In this document: piece by piece, positions 9,490 through 17,628 of the stretch
How the letters are laid out: the number at the start of each line of letters is the position of its first letter
Numbering within the stretch: position 1 is the stretch's first letter
Assembly (NCBI GenBank): GCA_045106985.1
Contig: JBGCFQ010000011.1
Span: 248,001 to 312,000, forward strand
Length of the DNA: 64,000 nt
Direction: 5' to 3'
From: JAUIET01 sp045106985
Lineage (GTDB): Bacteria > Pseudomonadota > Gammaproteobacteria > Pseudomonadales > JAUIET01
Translations under genes and position numbers: made by a program
The notes under the pieces: generated by a model
Seen by the model: the letters and a program-made list of their open reading frames with translations, nothing else
The model's database searches: none
What the model was told of the DNA's origin: nothing

Positions 9490-9966
9490 ATGGCCAGTCG
9501 TATTTCAGTAGTGATTATCGCTATGAGTTTGAGCTTCAACAGCTTCGCCGTTGAACGTTTGTTTACCAGCGCCGGAGATAGGCAGGCCCTGGACTCGAAG
9601 AGGTCTGGGCGTTCTCAAGGGAATGAAGAGCAAATACAGGTTAATAGAAAGTCACTTCAACTAAACGGTGTAGTGAGAACCAACCAACTGAGGCCGAACA
9701 TTTGGCTTAATGGAATCATGAGCGACCTTGATGAAGACGCTGACTTAATTCTGCGCGATAGCTCAAGCACTCAATCCGTGCAGTTGGAGCTATTAGATCG
9801 AGACTTAGAAATTAGCCTTAAGCCAGGCCAGAAACTGGACCTAAGAACTGGCAAACAGCTAGAAGCTTTTGCCATTCCTGAACAGAAAGAAAGTAAAACC
9901 AAGTCCGAGAGTAAAGATCAGCAAGATGACAAGCCTCTAATATCCGCTGCCGAGGACAGTGATTAA
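9490..9966 (+). CDS. MshK/PilP-like periplasmic pilus protein
   Basis: This 158-residue protein has an N-terminal signal peptide ending near NSFAVE (about residue 19-20). A beta-rich segment follows at about 45-125, containing LNGVVRTNQLRPNIWLNG, the kind of short repeat-turn pattern found in PilP, GspC and MshK homology regions that touch the secretin. The C-terminal 30 residues are charged and probably disordered. It lies where mshK/pilP is expected, after the PilO-like gene, and its TAATG junction shares one base with the next start. No catalytic motif is present. The role as a link between inner-membrane proteins and secretin is inferred from this context. Confidence 0.6.
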   Translation: MASRISVVIIAMSLSFNSFAVERLFTSAGDRQALDSKRSGRSQGNEEQIQVNRKSLQLNGVVRTNQLRPNIWLNGIMSDLDEDADLILRDSSSTQSVQLELLDRDLEISLKPGQKLDLRTGKQLEAFAIPEQKESKTKSESKDQQDDKPLISAAEDSD

Positions 9967-11399
9967 TGACCAACAAAGAGGCAATTAGCTATTCTGGCCC
10001 AAGAGAATCCTTGCCTGCTAGGCAGCAAGGCGTTGTTTTATTGTTTATAGCCCTTTTGATTTTGGTGGCCGCTTCAACGCTGTTGATCAATTCATTAGGC
10101 GATACGAATCAATTGGTTACTATGTCTCGCTCGAACAAGCTCAGCCTAAACGACGCGAAGGAAGCGTTGATTGGCTATGCAATCAGCTTCCCAGAACGCC
10201 ACTCGGCTTTAGCTGATGCTATTCCAGGCCATTTACCCTGCCCCGATCTTGATGGTGACGGTGTTGAGGATGGAGCTGGCTGTGGAGCCGCGGCAGATAA
10301 TGCTATTGGCTTTTTACCATGGAAGACTCTGGGCTTAGCGCAGCCAAAGCCCAGCCAATGCTTGTGGTATGCCGTATCGGCCGGATTCAAATCTCCCAAC
10401 TCCACGGCCGCACCCAGCATATTGAATTCAGACCTAGATGGGTCATTCCAGATTGAAGATGAGGATGGACGCATCCTCGGCGACACCACCGGCCGGAATA
10501 GAGCTATTGCTGTGGTGATCGACGCAGGAGATCCGATTACAACAGGTGGCTACTCTCAGCTGAGAGACAGCAACAGCACACGGACGCACTGCGGCGCTGT
10601 CAACAGAGCAAATCGAATCAATCAACCGCTTAATTACCTGGATAAACTAGGTGACGTTCACAATGCCTACGGTCGTAAAGACGGCGCTGCCGCAGGAACG
10701 CCAGGTGGACAAAACATGCCTAGCAACGATCCAGCAGTCATTGTCAGCGGACCTTTGAATAAAACAGATACCGGTATTCGCTTTAACGACAAGGTGCTGT
10801 GGATCAACAAGAAACATTTTGCACCGGTTTATACACGAATGAATCAGTGGGTTATGACGAAGGTGCAAACATGTCTTAAGGCCTTTGGTGATGTTAATAT
10901 CGTTGCTGGCACAAGGCGCTACCCCTGGGCAAGCCCTTTAAATTCAGGCGCCTCACCGACTTTCAATGAGCAAGCGGGTCAACGATTTGGCCGCATACCA
11001 GACAACTTTCTGACGGCGGGCACACAATGGGAAATTGATCCATCGAGTTCACCAACTACACGCTGCTTTGCGTGGCCTTGGTGGAACAACTGGAAGGAAC
11101 AAGTATTCTTTGCGGTTTCCGACGAACACAGTGACACGCCCAGCACACCCGCCACAAATGTTTCCATTAACGGCAGCGCAAAAATGTTCGTTACGCTCTT
11201 GGGAGGACCGAGAATAAATGCGCAAAGCCGTTCCAATTACGCAGAGAAGGGGCAGATCAATAACTACCTTGAGGGCGGGAACATCCCTGGTCCGAATGAA
11301 GGCTCGATACCCTCTGGCAATGAAGACTTCAATGACGGTGCAGAGACCGCGTTTTTCAACGACCTAATCTGTTCAAATACAGCGTGTAACTTTAACTGA
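9966..11399 (+). CDS. PilX-like membrane-anchored pilus protein with DGDG loop
   Basis: This 477-residue protein carries RQQGVVLLF followed by a hydrophobic helix (about residues 19-42), the pattern of PilX-type N-termini that act with minor pilins. It lacks a standard prepilin Gly-Phe cleavage site with Glu5. After ALIGYAI it has LPCPDLDGDGVEDG, in which Asp94, Asp96, Asp98 and Asp102 have the spacing of an EF-hand-like calcium loop. This is followed by CGAAADNAIGFLPWKTLGL. The rest is a large, Asn- and Trp-rich extracellular-type domain with several Cys residues. The downstream minor prepilin has a shorter version of the same module. A tip or adhesive role in the pilus is an inference. It sits between the alignment genes and the last prepilin gene. 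Confidence 0.65.
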   Translation: MTNKEAISYSGPRESLPARQQGVVLLFIALLILVAASTLLINSLGDTNQLVTMSRSNKLSLNDAKEALIGYAISFPERHSALADAIPGHLPCPDLDGDGVEDGAGCGAAADNAIGFLPWKTLGLAQPKPSQCLWYAVSAGFKSPNSTAAPSILNSDLDGSFQIEDEDGRILGDTTGRNRAIAVVIDAGDPITTGGYSQLRDSNSTRTHCGAVNRANRINQPLNYLDKLGDVHNAYGRKDGAAAGTPGGQNMPSNDPAVIVSGPLNKTDTGIRFNDKVLWINKKHFAPVYTRMNQWVMTKVQTCLKAFGDVNIVAGTRRYPWASPLNSGASPTFNEQAGQRFGRIPDNFLTAGTQWEIDPSSSPTTRCFAWPWWNNWKEQVFFAVSDEHSDTPSTPATNVSINGSAKMFVTLLGGPRINAQSRSNYAEKGQINNYLEGGNIPGPNEGSIPSGNEDFNDGAETAFFNDLICSNTACNFN

Positions 11400-11409
11400 G
11401 ATATTTCTG

Positions 11410-12129
11410 ATGAAACAGCACCCTACACTCATGCAGCAAGCCGGTTTTTCACTAATTGAAATGGCCGTAGTTATGGTTGTGCTTGGTCTTGCGCTTGGTG
11501 GTTTACTAATGCCGCTGTCAGTACAATTGGAAAACAGTGCACGCAAAGAGACACAAGCAGAGATGGCTGTTATCAAGGAGGCACTTATGGGCTTCGCCAT
11601 GGCAAACGGACGATTGCCCTGCCCCGATACTACGGGTGATGGCCAGGAGAACCAAACCCTATTAGCGCCAATATTAGTCTGCACGCGCACCTATGGAGAC
11701 CTGCCCTCTGGAACATTAGGGGTAGGTATCGATGATGCTTGGAATCGACCTTATTCGTATCTGGTCAGTGCAGACTTCGCTGATACAACGCCAGGAACCG
11801 GCTGTGGCACAGTGCCATCGAGCGGCGCGAGCTTTGAACTGTGCAGCACCGGTAATCTCCGTGTCCAGGACCGGGCAGGTAACATCATTGCTGAACAGCT
11901 CTCAGCGGTCATTACCTCTCACGGAAAACACAACTTAGTCCCTGGCCGAAGTGCTTTTGAAAACAACAATTTTGACACCGCCAGAGTACCAGCCCCGGCA
12001 GGTTCGAACCTTGTGCGAATCAAAGACAACTATTCCGAAACTTCAGGCGCTGAACTGGACGACCTTATAGATTGGCTGTCTCCGGCGGTGCTACAAAGCA
12101 AGATGGTTACGGCCGGGTTGTTGCCTTAG
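11410..12129 (+). CDS. minor prepilin with LPCPD module
   Basis: This 239-residue protein is a type IV prepilin-like protein. The leader ends QQAG at about residue 12, followed by FSLIEMAVVM with the conserved Glu5 of the mature form and a hydrophobic helix. Residues 69-80 read LPCPDTTGDGQE, parallel to the LPCPD...DGDG module of the preceding protein, with ALMGFAM just before it and LPSGTLGV some 30 residues later. Paired cysteines in the C-terminal domain suggest disulfides. It is probably processed by prepilin peptidase and inserted at the pilus tip, which is an inference from family behaviour. It is the last gene of the plus-strand pilus cluster and converges on the next gene. Confidence 0.75.
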   Translation: MKQHPTLMQQAGFSLIEMAVVMVVLGLALGGLLMPLSVQLENSARKETQAEMAVIKEALMGFAMANGRLPCPDTTGDGQENQTLLAPILVCTRTYGDLPSGTLGVGIDDAWNRPYSYLVSADFADTTPGTGCGTVPSSGASFELCSTGNLRVQDRAGNIIAEQLSAVITSHGKHNLVPGRSAFENNNFDTARVPAPAGSNLVRIKDNYSETSGAELDDLIDWLSPAVLQSKMVTAGLLP

Positions 12130-12177
12130 AGGTTCTGAGTTAGCACAGGCAAAGTCATCAGCGTCAGAGCGAATCAA

Positions 12178-13221
12178 TCAGCTGTATAACATTTCAGAGT
12201 ACTTGCTGAACTCAGGTATAAGGACATGGTCCAACTCTTCAAGAGCTTGCGGTTCGCTGAGGTTAACTTTTAAGTTCGTCAGATAAGAATCAGTAAAGTC
12301 ATAGGACTTGCGTGTAGCAAAGCATCTTCTTATTGTGCGAAACACGAGCTGCTTCAATTCCGACGACACGCCATGCTCTGCGATACTGCGGTTACCAATT
12401 CCCAAGCTACGCAATAGATATCGGTTCGCAAGCTGAACATTTGCTCGTCGCTGTCTCATGGGGCAGAAGTAGCTTGTGACTAGTGACACGCAAAACGAGT
12501 GGTATTGCATATGTATTGGCGCGGTTTGAGGCCACCACGCACATTGATCTGCCCCTACCGAAACACTCTCGGCAAACTGCGCAAACTCATGTGAGTAAGG
12601 GATAGTTCCTGATGCTTCGTTGGCAAATATTTCTTCCAAAAGTTGCTGAGATAAAAAACGAAAATCCAAAGCAGGCAAGGACTTAAGCGTAAGCTCTCCT
12701 CGCATATTCCAAAGCATGTTGTTCTCTGGATTTGCGTGATAGTAGAACTGAGTGTCCGGTGACGCCAGCACTAAAGTATTGTAATACAGTCCAGGGTTTT
12801 CAACGGTTGGGCACAGGCTTTCCACTTGAGCATACATGTCCGTGACTAAGCGACGGTACCGGTCATCATGATGATCGATGTTCGTCACGTTGATCCATAG
12901 GCGGCCATTCTTCACTGCCTCAAACAGGTCGGCTCCGTTTACACCTCTGACACAAACCGCTTGCCATTCCTCAGGCTTAGCCAGATCTTGACCCATCGTG
13001 AAACACTGCAAACGACGACGTGGGAAATGCGTCAACAGTTCAATTAGGGCATCGTCCGAGAAAAGATCCAAGCTATGATAATCGTGGTGAGCGACGGCGA
13101 GAGACTCGCCGAACTGCTCAAACAGCAGGGCGTCTTGCTTTAGCCGGTTGGAAGAGAGATCGCCAAGCTCAATATTATGGCCGCCCTCTTCGAATTGAGA
13201 TTCACGTACAATCGCGTTCAC
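12178..13221 (-). CDS. cupin-like (JmjC-related) protein, function unknown
   Basis: This 347-residue protein belongs, as far as I can tell, to the cupin-like proteins related to JmjC oxygenases. The segment YYHANPENNMLWNMRGE corresponds to the metal-site strand that usually reads YYHADxPxxxLWxxRG, and WWPQTAPIHMQYHSFCVSL corresponds to the later strand with WPxxxPHRV and NVS. It then has RRANVQLANRYLLRSLG, also typical of the group. In this copy the iron-binding Asp of the H-x-D motif is Asn, and the later His is shifted, so oxygenase activity is doubtful. Related proteins are often near polysaccharide genes, but none is adjacent here. It converges on the pilus operon and stands alone. Confidence 0.5.
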   Translation of the reverse strand: MNAIVRESQFEEGGHNIELGDLSSNRLKQDALLFEQFGESLAVAHHDYHSLDLFSDDALIELLTHFPRRRLQCFTMGQDLAKPEEWQAVCVRGVNGADLFEAVKNGRLWINVTNIDHHDDRYRRLVTDMYAQVESLCPTVENPGLYYNTLVLASPDTQFYYHANPENNMLWNMRGELTLKSLPALDFRFLSQQLLEEIFANEASGTIPYSHEFAQFAESVSVGADQCAWWPQTAPIHMQYHSFCVSLVTSYFCPMRQRRANVQLANRYLLRSLGIGNRSIAEHGVSSELKQLVFRTIRRCFATRKSYDFTDSYLTNLKVNLSEPQALEELDHVLIPEFSKYSEMLYS

Positions 13222-13451
13222 GGATTAAATACATGTTCTGGAACACAGCGCTGGAAGCAGTCCAGAGCTGGCGATTGATCGAACATTCTCATAACAAACC
13301 AGATAGGTGATTCTCTTAACTAAAGAGCGCTTCGCCTAAGCTTAGGTTTTAGCTTATCGATTGTCGAAAGAGTTGCCGAAAATTGGCACTGCAAGCGTGA
13401 ACTGGTTCACAGTTTTTGGAGCAATGGCCGCATGTCTGCGATGCTCACCTT

Positions 13452-14894
13452 CTATGAGGCCAATAAGGCCAATAGTTCAGCTTGGAGTGAGTTCAAGCTC
13501 GCCGGTTCTACACCGCCACTTAGCAGCATAACCAAGATGTTACCTGATCGATAATCCACAACGACTCTGGCCGCATACCCGTCGAAATCGTCAGAAAGTT
13601 CAGCCACGCGGTTGGACGTCATCCGCCAACCAAAACTATACCGTCCATTGCCCCTGCCTTGGTTCAAGAAACGTCGATCGCGGAATCTGGCGGACATGAT
13701 ATTGCCGTTAAGAACTCTAGCAAGTAGCAACGCTAAATCCGGAGCACTGCTCTGTAAGCCAAGCCCTAGAATATTCTCAGAGCCATATCGCTCTGCCGAT
13801 AAGCTGGGAATATTGTAAACAGCTGACAATTCTTCAAAAACCAGCTCTTCAACAGAACGGCCCGTCGCAGATTCTAAAAAAGCGGATAGATAGAGGAAGC
13901 CGGTTGCTGAGCTTTTCTGGAGATGACCAGGCGCGCAACCGGAAATCAATGGGGCGTTCCACTGCCTCTCCAGCATACTGCGCGCCGATGCACGCTTCTG
14001 TTCCAATGAGGCTTTGCGTTTTATCAACTGCGGTCTGATGCAACTTGTATGAGACAGTAGATCGATCGGTCTGTGCGTGTGATGAGCCGGCATCAGTGGC
14101 ATAAGGTCTCTGGTACGCCAGTCAAGTGACAGGTTAAACGGTACACCTGAATGGCTCATCTGCTTGTATTCGAGCCGCGCCGCCAAAACACCCGCGACAC
14201 CCTGGCTCACTCTTCCCAGGGGAAAAGGCATTGCGGCCGAGAGGCCTACGCATTCTTCACACTCTGCTAACTGTTCGAATGCCCTACTAAAAACCAACTT
14301 CTTGCGTTTGTATGCCGTGACAGATACATTCACGCTTGGAGAAACGCTTTGTAATTTATTAATTGATTGCTGAAACCTGACAGCACCGGCAAATCGCGTT
14401 CGTTGAATATCTTGCTCTACCCAAATCGCCGCAATACGCGTGCTGCCAGCAGTCGACTGATAGCGCTCATGCATCAATAGCCGATAACCCTTATCTGTGT
14501 TTGCCACTGAAGCGCGACCAAATTGTTCTTCGCTCAGCGCGAAGCGTACAAGCTGTGATTGGCGTTCGACATTCGCTTGCCATTTTGGAATAAGTCGAGG
14601 AGGTGAAGAAACAACCTTTAGGTCAACAAGCCAATCACCCTGTAGCACTTTCTCATTCAGCATTGAACGAAGCTCTAGCGAACTAAAATTACTACCAAAA
14701 GAGTCTGGCTCGCCACGTTTCTGCTGAGTTTCAGTCGAATCCACCGTAATTGTAGATCCATCAGCAATTACCGGAATAGAAAAACTCAAAAGCCCGAAAA
14801 ACCGACATGCAAGGAAAAAAAGCTGTAGATTACTCAACAGCCGCCTGCGCCAAGGCAAGTCAGGATGCTCGTTTGTTTTTAACGGCGGGGGCAC
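13452..14894 (-). CDS. serine-hydrolase-like (beta-lactamase fold) pseudoenzyme
   Basis: This 480-residue protein has a signal-peptide-like N-terminus (hydrophobic stretch about residues 19-43 ending IPVIADG). The C-terminal half follows the class C beta-lactamase/serine hydrolase pattern: FPLGRVSQGVAGVLAARL, then IDLLSHTS, then SSATGFLYLSAFLESATG, then LQSSAPDLALLLARVL and YSFGWRM. The catalytic residues are not conserved. The S-x-x-K motif reads R228-V-S-Q231, the Y-S-N motif reads S328-S-A330, and no H-x-G or K-T-G is visible near the end. It is therefore probably not a hydrolase and may bind or scaffold. Its start overlaps the end of the patatin gene by 35 bases on the same strand, which suggests co-expression. 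No other methionine would keep the signal sequence. Confidence 0.6.
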   Translation of the reverse strand: MPPPLKTNEHPDLPWRRRLLSNLQLFFLACRFFGLLSFSIPVIADGSTITVDSTETQQKRGEPDSFGSNFSSLELRSMLNEKVLQGDWLVDLKVVSSPPRLIPKWQANVERQSQLVRFALSEEQFGRASVANTDKGYRLLMHERYQSTAGSTRIAAIWVEQDIQRTRFAGAVRFQQSINKLQSVSPSVNVSVTAYKRKKLVFSRAFEQLAECEECVGLSAAMPFPLGRVSQGVAGVLAARLEYKQMSHSGVPFNLSLDWRTRDLMPLMPAHHTHRPIDLLSHTSCIRPQLIKRKASLEQKRASARSMLERQWNAPLISGCAPGHLQKSSATGFLYLSAFLESATGRSVEELVFEELSAVYNIPSLSAERYGSENILGLGLQSSAPDLALLLARVLNGNIMSARFRDRRFLNQGRGNGRYSFGWRMTSNRVAELSDDFDGYAARVVVDYRSGNILVMLLSGGVEPASLNSLQAELLALLAS

Positions 14895-16494
14895 TCTTTC
14901 GTGAGTTAGTTAGTAACTCCTTCCGAGTAGTAGCGTTCTTATTCGATACTTTCTTTTTGGTGTCTACCTTTTTCTTTTTTACAACGCGCTTGGCTGTCGT
15001 TTTTGCAATAGCAGTTGGTGCCTCGCTCGTTTTAGGACTTGTGTGTAACCAATGCACTTGTTCATATTCATGAAGAATCCCATCAAGTGCTCGGCCAACA
15101 CGAGTTGTAGTAGCGATGGTTGCTACCTTAGGCCAGGTTGCTCTCTCGCCGGCTTTAATTATTTCGGCGGTTTCCTCCAAGGTTAACTTCTTGAGAATTT
15201 TCCCCAAGCTCAATATTCCAAAGTTGGGAAATATATTAATATCACCACTGTAACTTTGATCAAGCAAAGAGTTCATCGCATTAAGCGCCGTTGCTACATT
15301 CGGGCCTAATCGCGCATTGTTCTTCAGCACGTCCAAAGAGCCGCGCACAAGTTGCTTGCTCGCAGCTACAACAGCATCTGCAACCAGTTGATTTAGAAAT
15401 GGCCGTTGCTTTTTCTCACTACCGATTACTGGCATAACTTGGCTTACAATAAAATGATTTACCCCGTACATTCTTGCAAGTCGCTTGGCGGGTAAATCTT
15501 GCGAAAAAGATCCATCCATCCAACGCCTGGAGGGAAGATAAGGCTGTTTCTTGCCCTGCGCATTCCTCGCCTCTAGGAGAACCGGTTTAAACACTCCCGG
15601 CAACGCAGTGCTGGCCAATACCGCCGAACGAATTAGAACGTTCGGTGACGCGATGTGATTCAGCAATCGAGAAGATTGTTTAGGTTCTGACGGCGATACT
15701 GAAATATTAATACTGCGTCCGGTTTTTCGAAACGCCTCTTCAAACGTCAGGTCGGGAATAAGACGTGCCATACCCTCTTTTATGAGATCCATGTCTATGT
15801 CCTGACCACTACCAAAGCCAAAACTAAGCTCTTCATTGTTCTCGGTCAGTGCTAGCTGAATCTTATCGTTTTCAAACAGTTTAAGAAACTCTCGATCATT
15901 ACGCGTACCAACAACTGCCGCGACAAATGAACCGGCGCTTGCCCCGGAAATTACAGCCGGCACCATCTTATGCTCTATAAGCGTTTTTAAAACGCCTAAA
16001 TGAAAATACCCTAAAGTACCGCCACCACTAAGCATCAATGCCGTTCTGCCATAACAATGGCTCGCACGCTCAAAAAATTCAATGCGCTCATCAAGCGGAA
16101 TATCACACTCCTCTGATGGCGCGAGGGAAAGCAATGAATCTTCTATTTCTTTAACGTAATTTTCAATCAGGTACTTACTACCACACTTGGCTTTTGTGTG
16201 CAGTTTTGCATGCCCCATACCACCCATATTGCCGTGAATCCCCTCATTCAAAGCAAAAAGCAATCCTTGTGAATCGTTGTCTTTTCGTAATTTAGTTAAG
16301 TTTTCGAGCCTGCTATTTATATTTCTGTAATCGAACAAGGATGATTTATCATTGTGACGCCAATCTTCGTTACCTGACTCTCTATCATGCTCTGCCGCCA
16401 AGGCTTTCCATTCACTGTAATCCATAGCCTTACTCATCTCGCGTTCGAGCTGATCAAGCTTTCTTTGGCCGTTGTTAAAAAAGTCGGAAATCAT
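14860..16494 (-). CDS. patatin-like lipase with DUF3336 domain
   Basis: This 544-residue protein is a patatin-family acyl hydrolase resembling triacylglycerol lipases and phospholipases of the SDP1/TGL kind. A DUF3336-like N-terminal domain covers about residues 10-145. The patatin domain begins at about 150 with the oxyanion glycine motif LSGGGTLG, then the nucleophile elbow GASAG (Ser at about 186). The Asp of the Ser-Asp dyad is in WMDGSF at about 323. All catalytic elements are present. The last 50 residues are extremely rich in Lys, Ala and Thr and look disordered. There is no signal peptide. It is divergent from the LLM oxidoreductase gene and overlaps the pseudoenzyme gene downstream, so the two probably act in one lipid-related process (inference). 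Confidence 0.88.
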   Translation of the reverse strand: MISDFFNNGQRKLDQLEREMSKAMDYSEWKALAAEHDRESGNEDWRHNDKSSLFDYRNINSRLENLTKLRKDNDSQGLLFALNEGIHGNMGGMGHAKLHTKAKCGSKYLIENYVKEIEDSLLSLAPSEECDIPLDERIEFFERASHCYGRTALMLSGGGTLGYFHLGVLKTLIEHKMVPAVISGASAGSFVAAVVGTRNDREFLKLFENDKIQLALTENNEELSFGFGSGQDIDMDLIKEGMARLIPDLTFEEAFRKTGRSINISVSPSEPKQSSRLLNHIASPNVLIRSAVLASTALPGVFKPVLLEARNAQGKKQPYLPSRRWMDGSFSQDLPAKRLARMYGVNHFIVSQVMPVIGSEKKQRPFLNQLVADAVVAASKQLVRGSLDVLKNNARLGPNVATALNAMNSLLDQSYSGDINIFPNFGILSLGKILKKLTLEETAEIIKAGERATWPKVATIATTTRVGRALDGILHEYEQVHWLHTSPKTSEAPTAIAKTTAKRVVKKKKVDTKKKVSNKNATTRKELLTNSRKSAPAVKNKRAS

Positions 16495-16619
16495 CTGTCT
16501 ACCTTACAAGATACTTCTTTATCCCTTAAGTGTATCGTCTGCGAAGCTCGGTGCAATAGCGACGGGCTTATTTCTTCTGATATACTCGCCTTGCCTCGCC
16601 TTAATAGAAGACAGTTCGC

Positions 16620-17612
16620 ATGGTTGATTTTGCCCTCCGATACGATATGCGTCAGCCAGCGTTTTGCAGCGCTAGCAAAGCCGAGATGTACACTACGGCA
16701 ATTGAACAATGCGCCTGGGCTGAAAATAATGGATTCACCACTGTGCATCTTTCAGAGCATCATGGCTCTGAAGACAATTACTGCCCCTCGCCGCTGTTAC
16801 TAGCTACAGCGATTGCAGCCAGAACTGAAAAGCTCGCGTTAATGCTGTCGGCGCTCATAGCACCATTACATCACCCGATTAAGTTGGCTGAAGATTTAAG
16901 CGTTCTCGACATCATTAGCAAAGGCAGGCTAATTCCTATTTTAAGCGCAGGATATAGAGCCGAAGAATTTCGAGCATTCGGTCGCGAATTGCGAGATCGT
17001 AAAAGCTATATGGACAACATTGTGCCTTTGCTTAACTCTGCCTGGAGTGGCAAACCTTTTGATCACGAAGGTGTCTCGGTAACAGTAACACCAACGCCGC
17101 ACAGCGTACCCAGACCGATGTTGTTCATGGGTGGTAGCAGCCGTGCTGCGGCACGACGAGCAGCCAAACATGCTGACTTCTTCATTCCTTCTGGTCCAGA
17201 AATTTTTGAAATGTACCGAGAAGAGTTGGTGAAGCTCGGTAAAGACGACCCAGGTCCAATGCCCAAAGCTCCATCATCTGTATTTTTTGTTGCTGAAGAT
17301 AAGGATCAGTACTGGGAGCAAATTGCGCCGCACCTACAACACGAAACTAACATTTATGCTTCTTGGGCTGAGCAGGCCGAGGTGTTCACACCGTACAAGC
17401 ACTTTGACAATATCGATGATCTTAGAGCGAGCGAAGCCTATCGTTTGTTTACCCCAAATGAACTTGTCGATTTCTGCCGCAATAACCCTAAGATGCATTT
17501 ACTTACACACCCAATGTGCGGTGGAATTTCGCCAGACACCGCGTGGCAAAGCCTTTTGGCATTCTCAGCCAAAGTACTCCCTGCCTTGCGTGAGGAGAAT
17601 CTCGTCGCTTAA
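16620..17612 (+). CDS. LLM-class flavin-dependent oxidoreductase
   Basis: This 330-residue protein has the (beta/alpha)8 pattern of bacterial luciferase-like monooxygenases, cytoplasmic enzymes that use reduced FMN or F420. Family segments are VHLSEHHGSEDNYCPSPLLLATAIAART near the start, LAEDLSVLDIISKGRLIPILSAGY at about residues 83-105 and the phosphate-binding MLFMGGSSRAAARRAAKHAD at about 160-180. The substrate cannot be read from the sequence. The 125 bases between it and the patatin gene must hold divergent promoters. Its length is normal for the family, and it converges on the fimV-like gene only 16 bases away. Confidence 0.85.
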   Translation: MVDFALRYDMRQPAFCSASKAEMYTTAIEQCAWAENNGFTTVHLSEHHGSEDNYCPSPLLLATAIAARTEKLALMLSALIAPLHHPIKLAEDLSVLDIISKGRLIPILSAGYRAEEFRAFGRELRDRKSYMDNIVPLLNSAWSGKPFDHEGVSVTVTPTPHSVPRPMLFMGGSSRAAARRAAKHADFFIPSGPEIFEMYREELVKLGKDDPGPMPKAPSSVFFVAEDKDQYWEQIAPHLQHETNIYASWAEQAEVFTPYKHFDNIDDLRASEAYRLFTPNELVDFCRNNPKMHLLTHPMCGGISPDTAWQSLLAFSAKVLPALREENLVA

Positions 17613-17628
17613 GGGCGTTTAAAGACCC

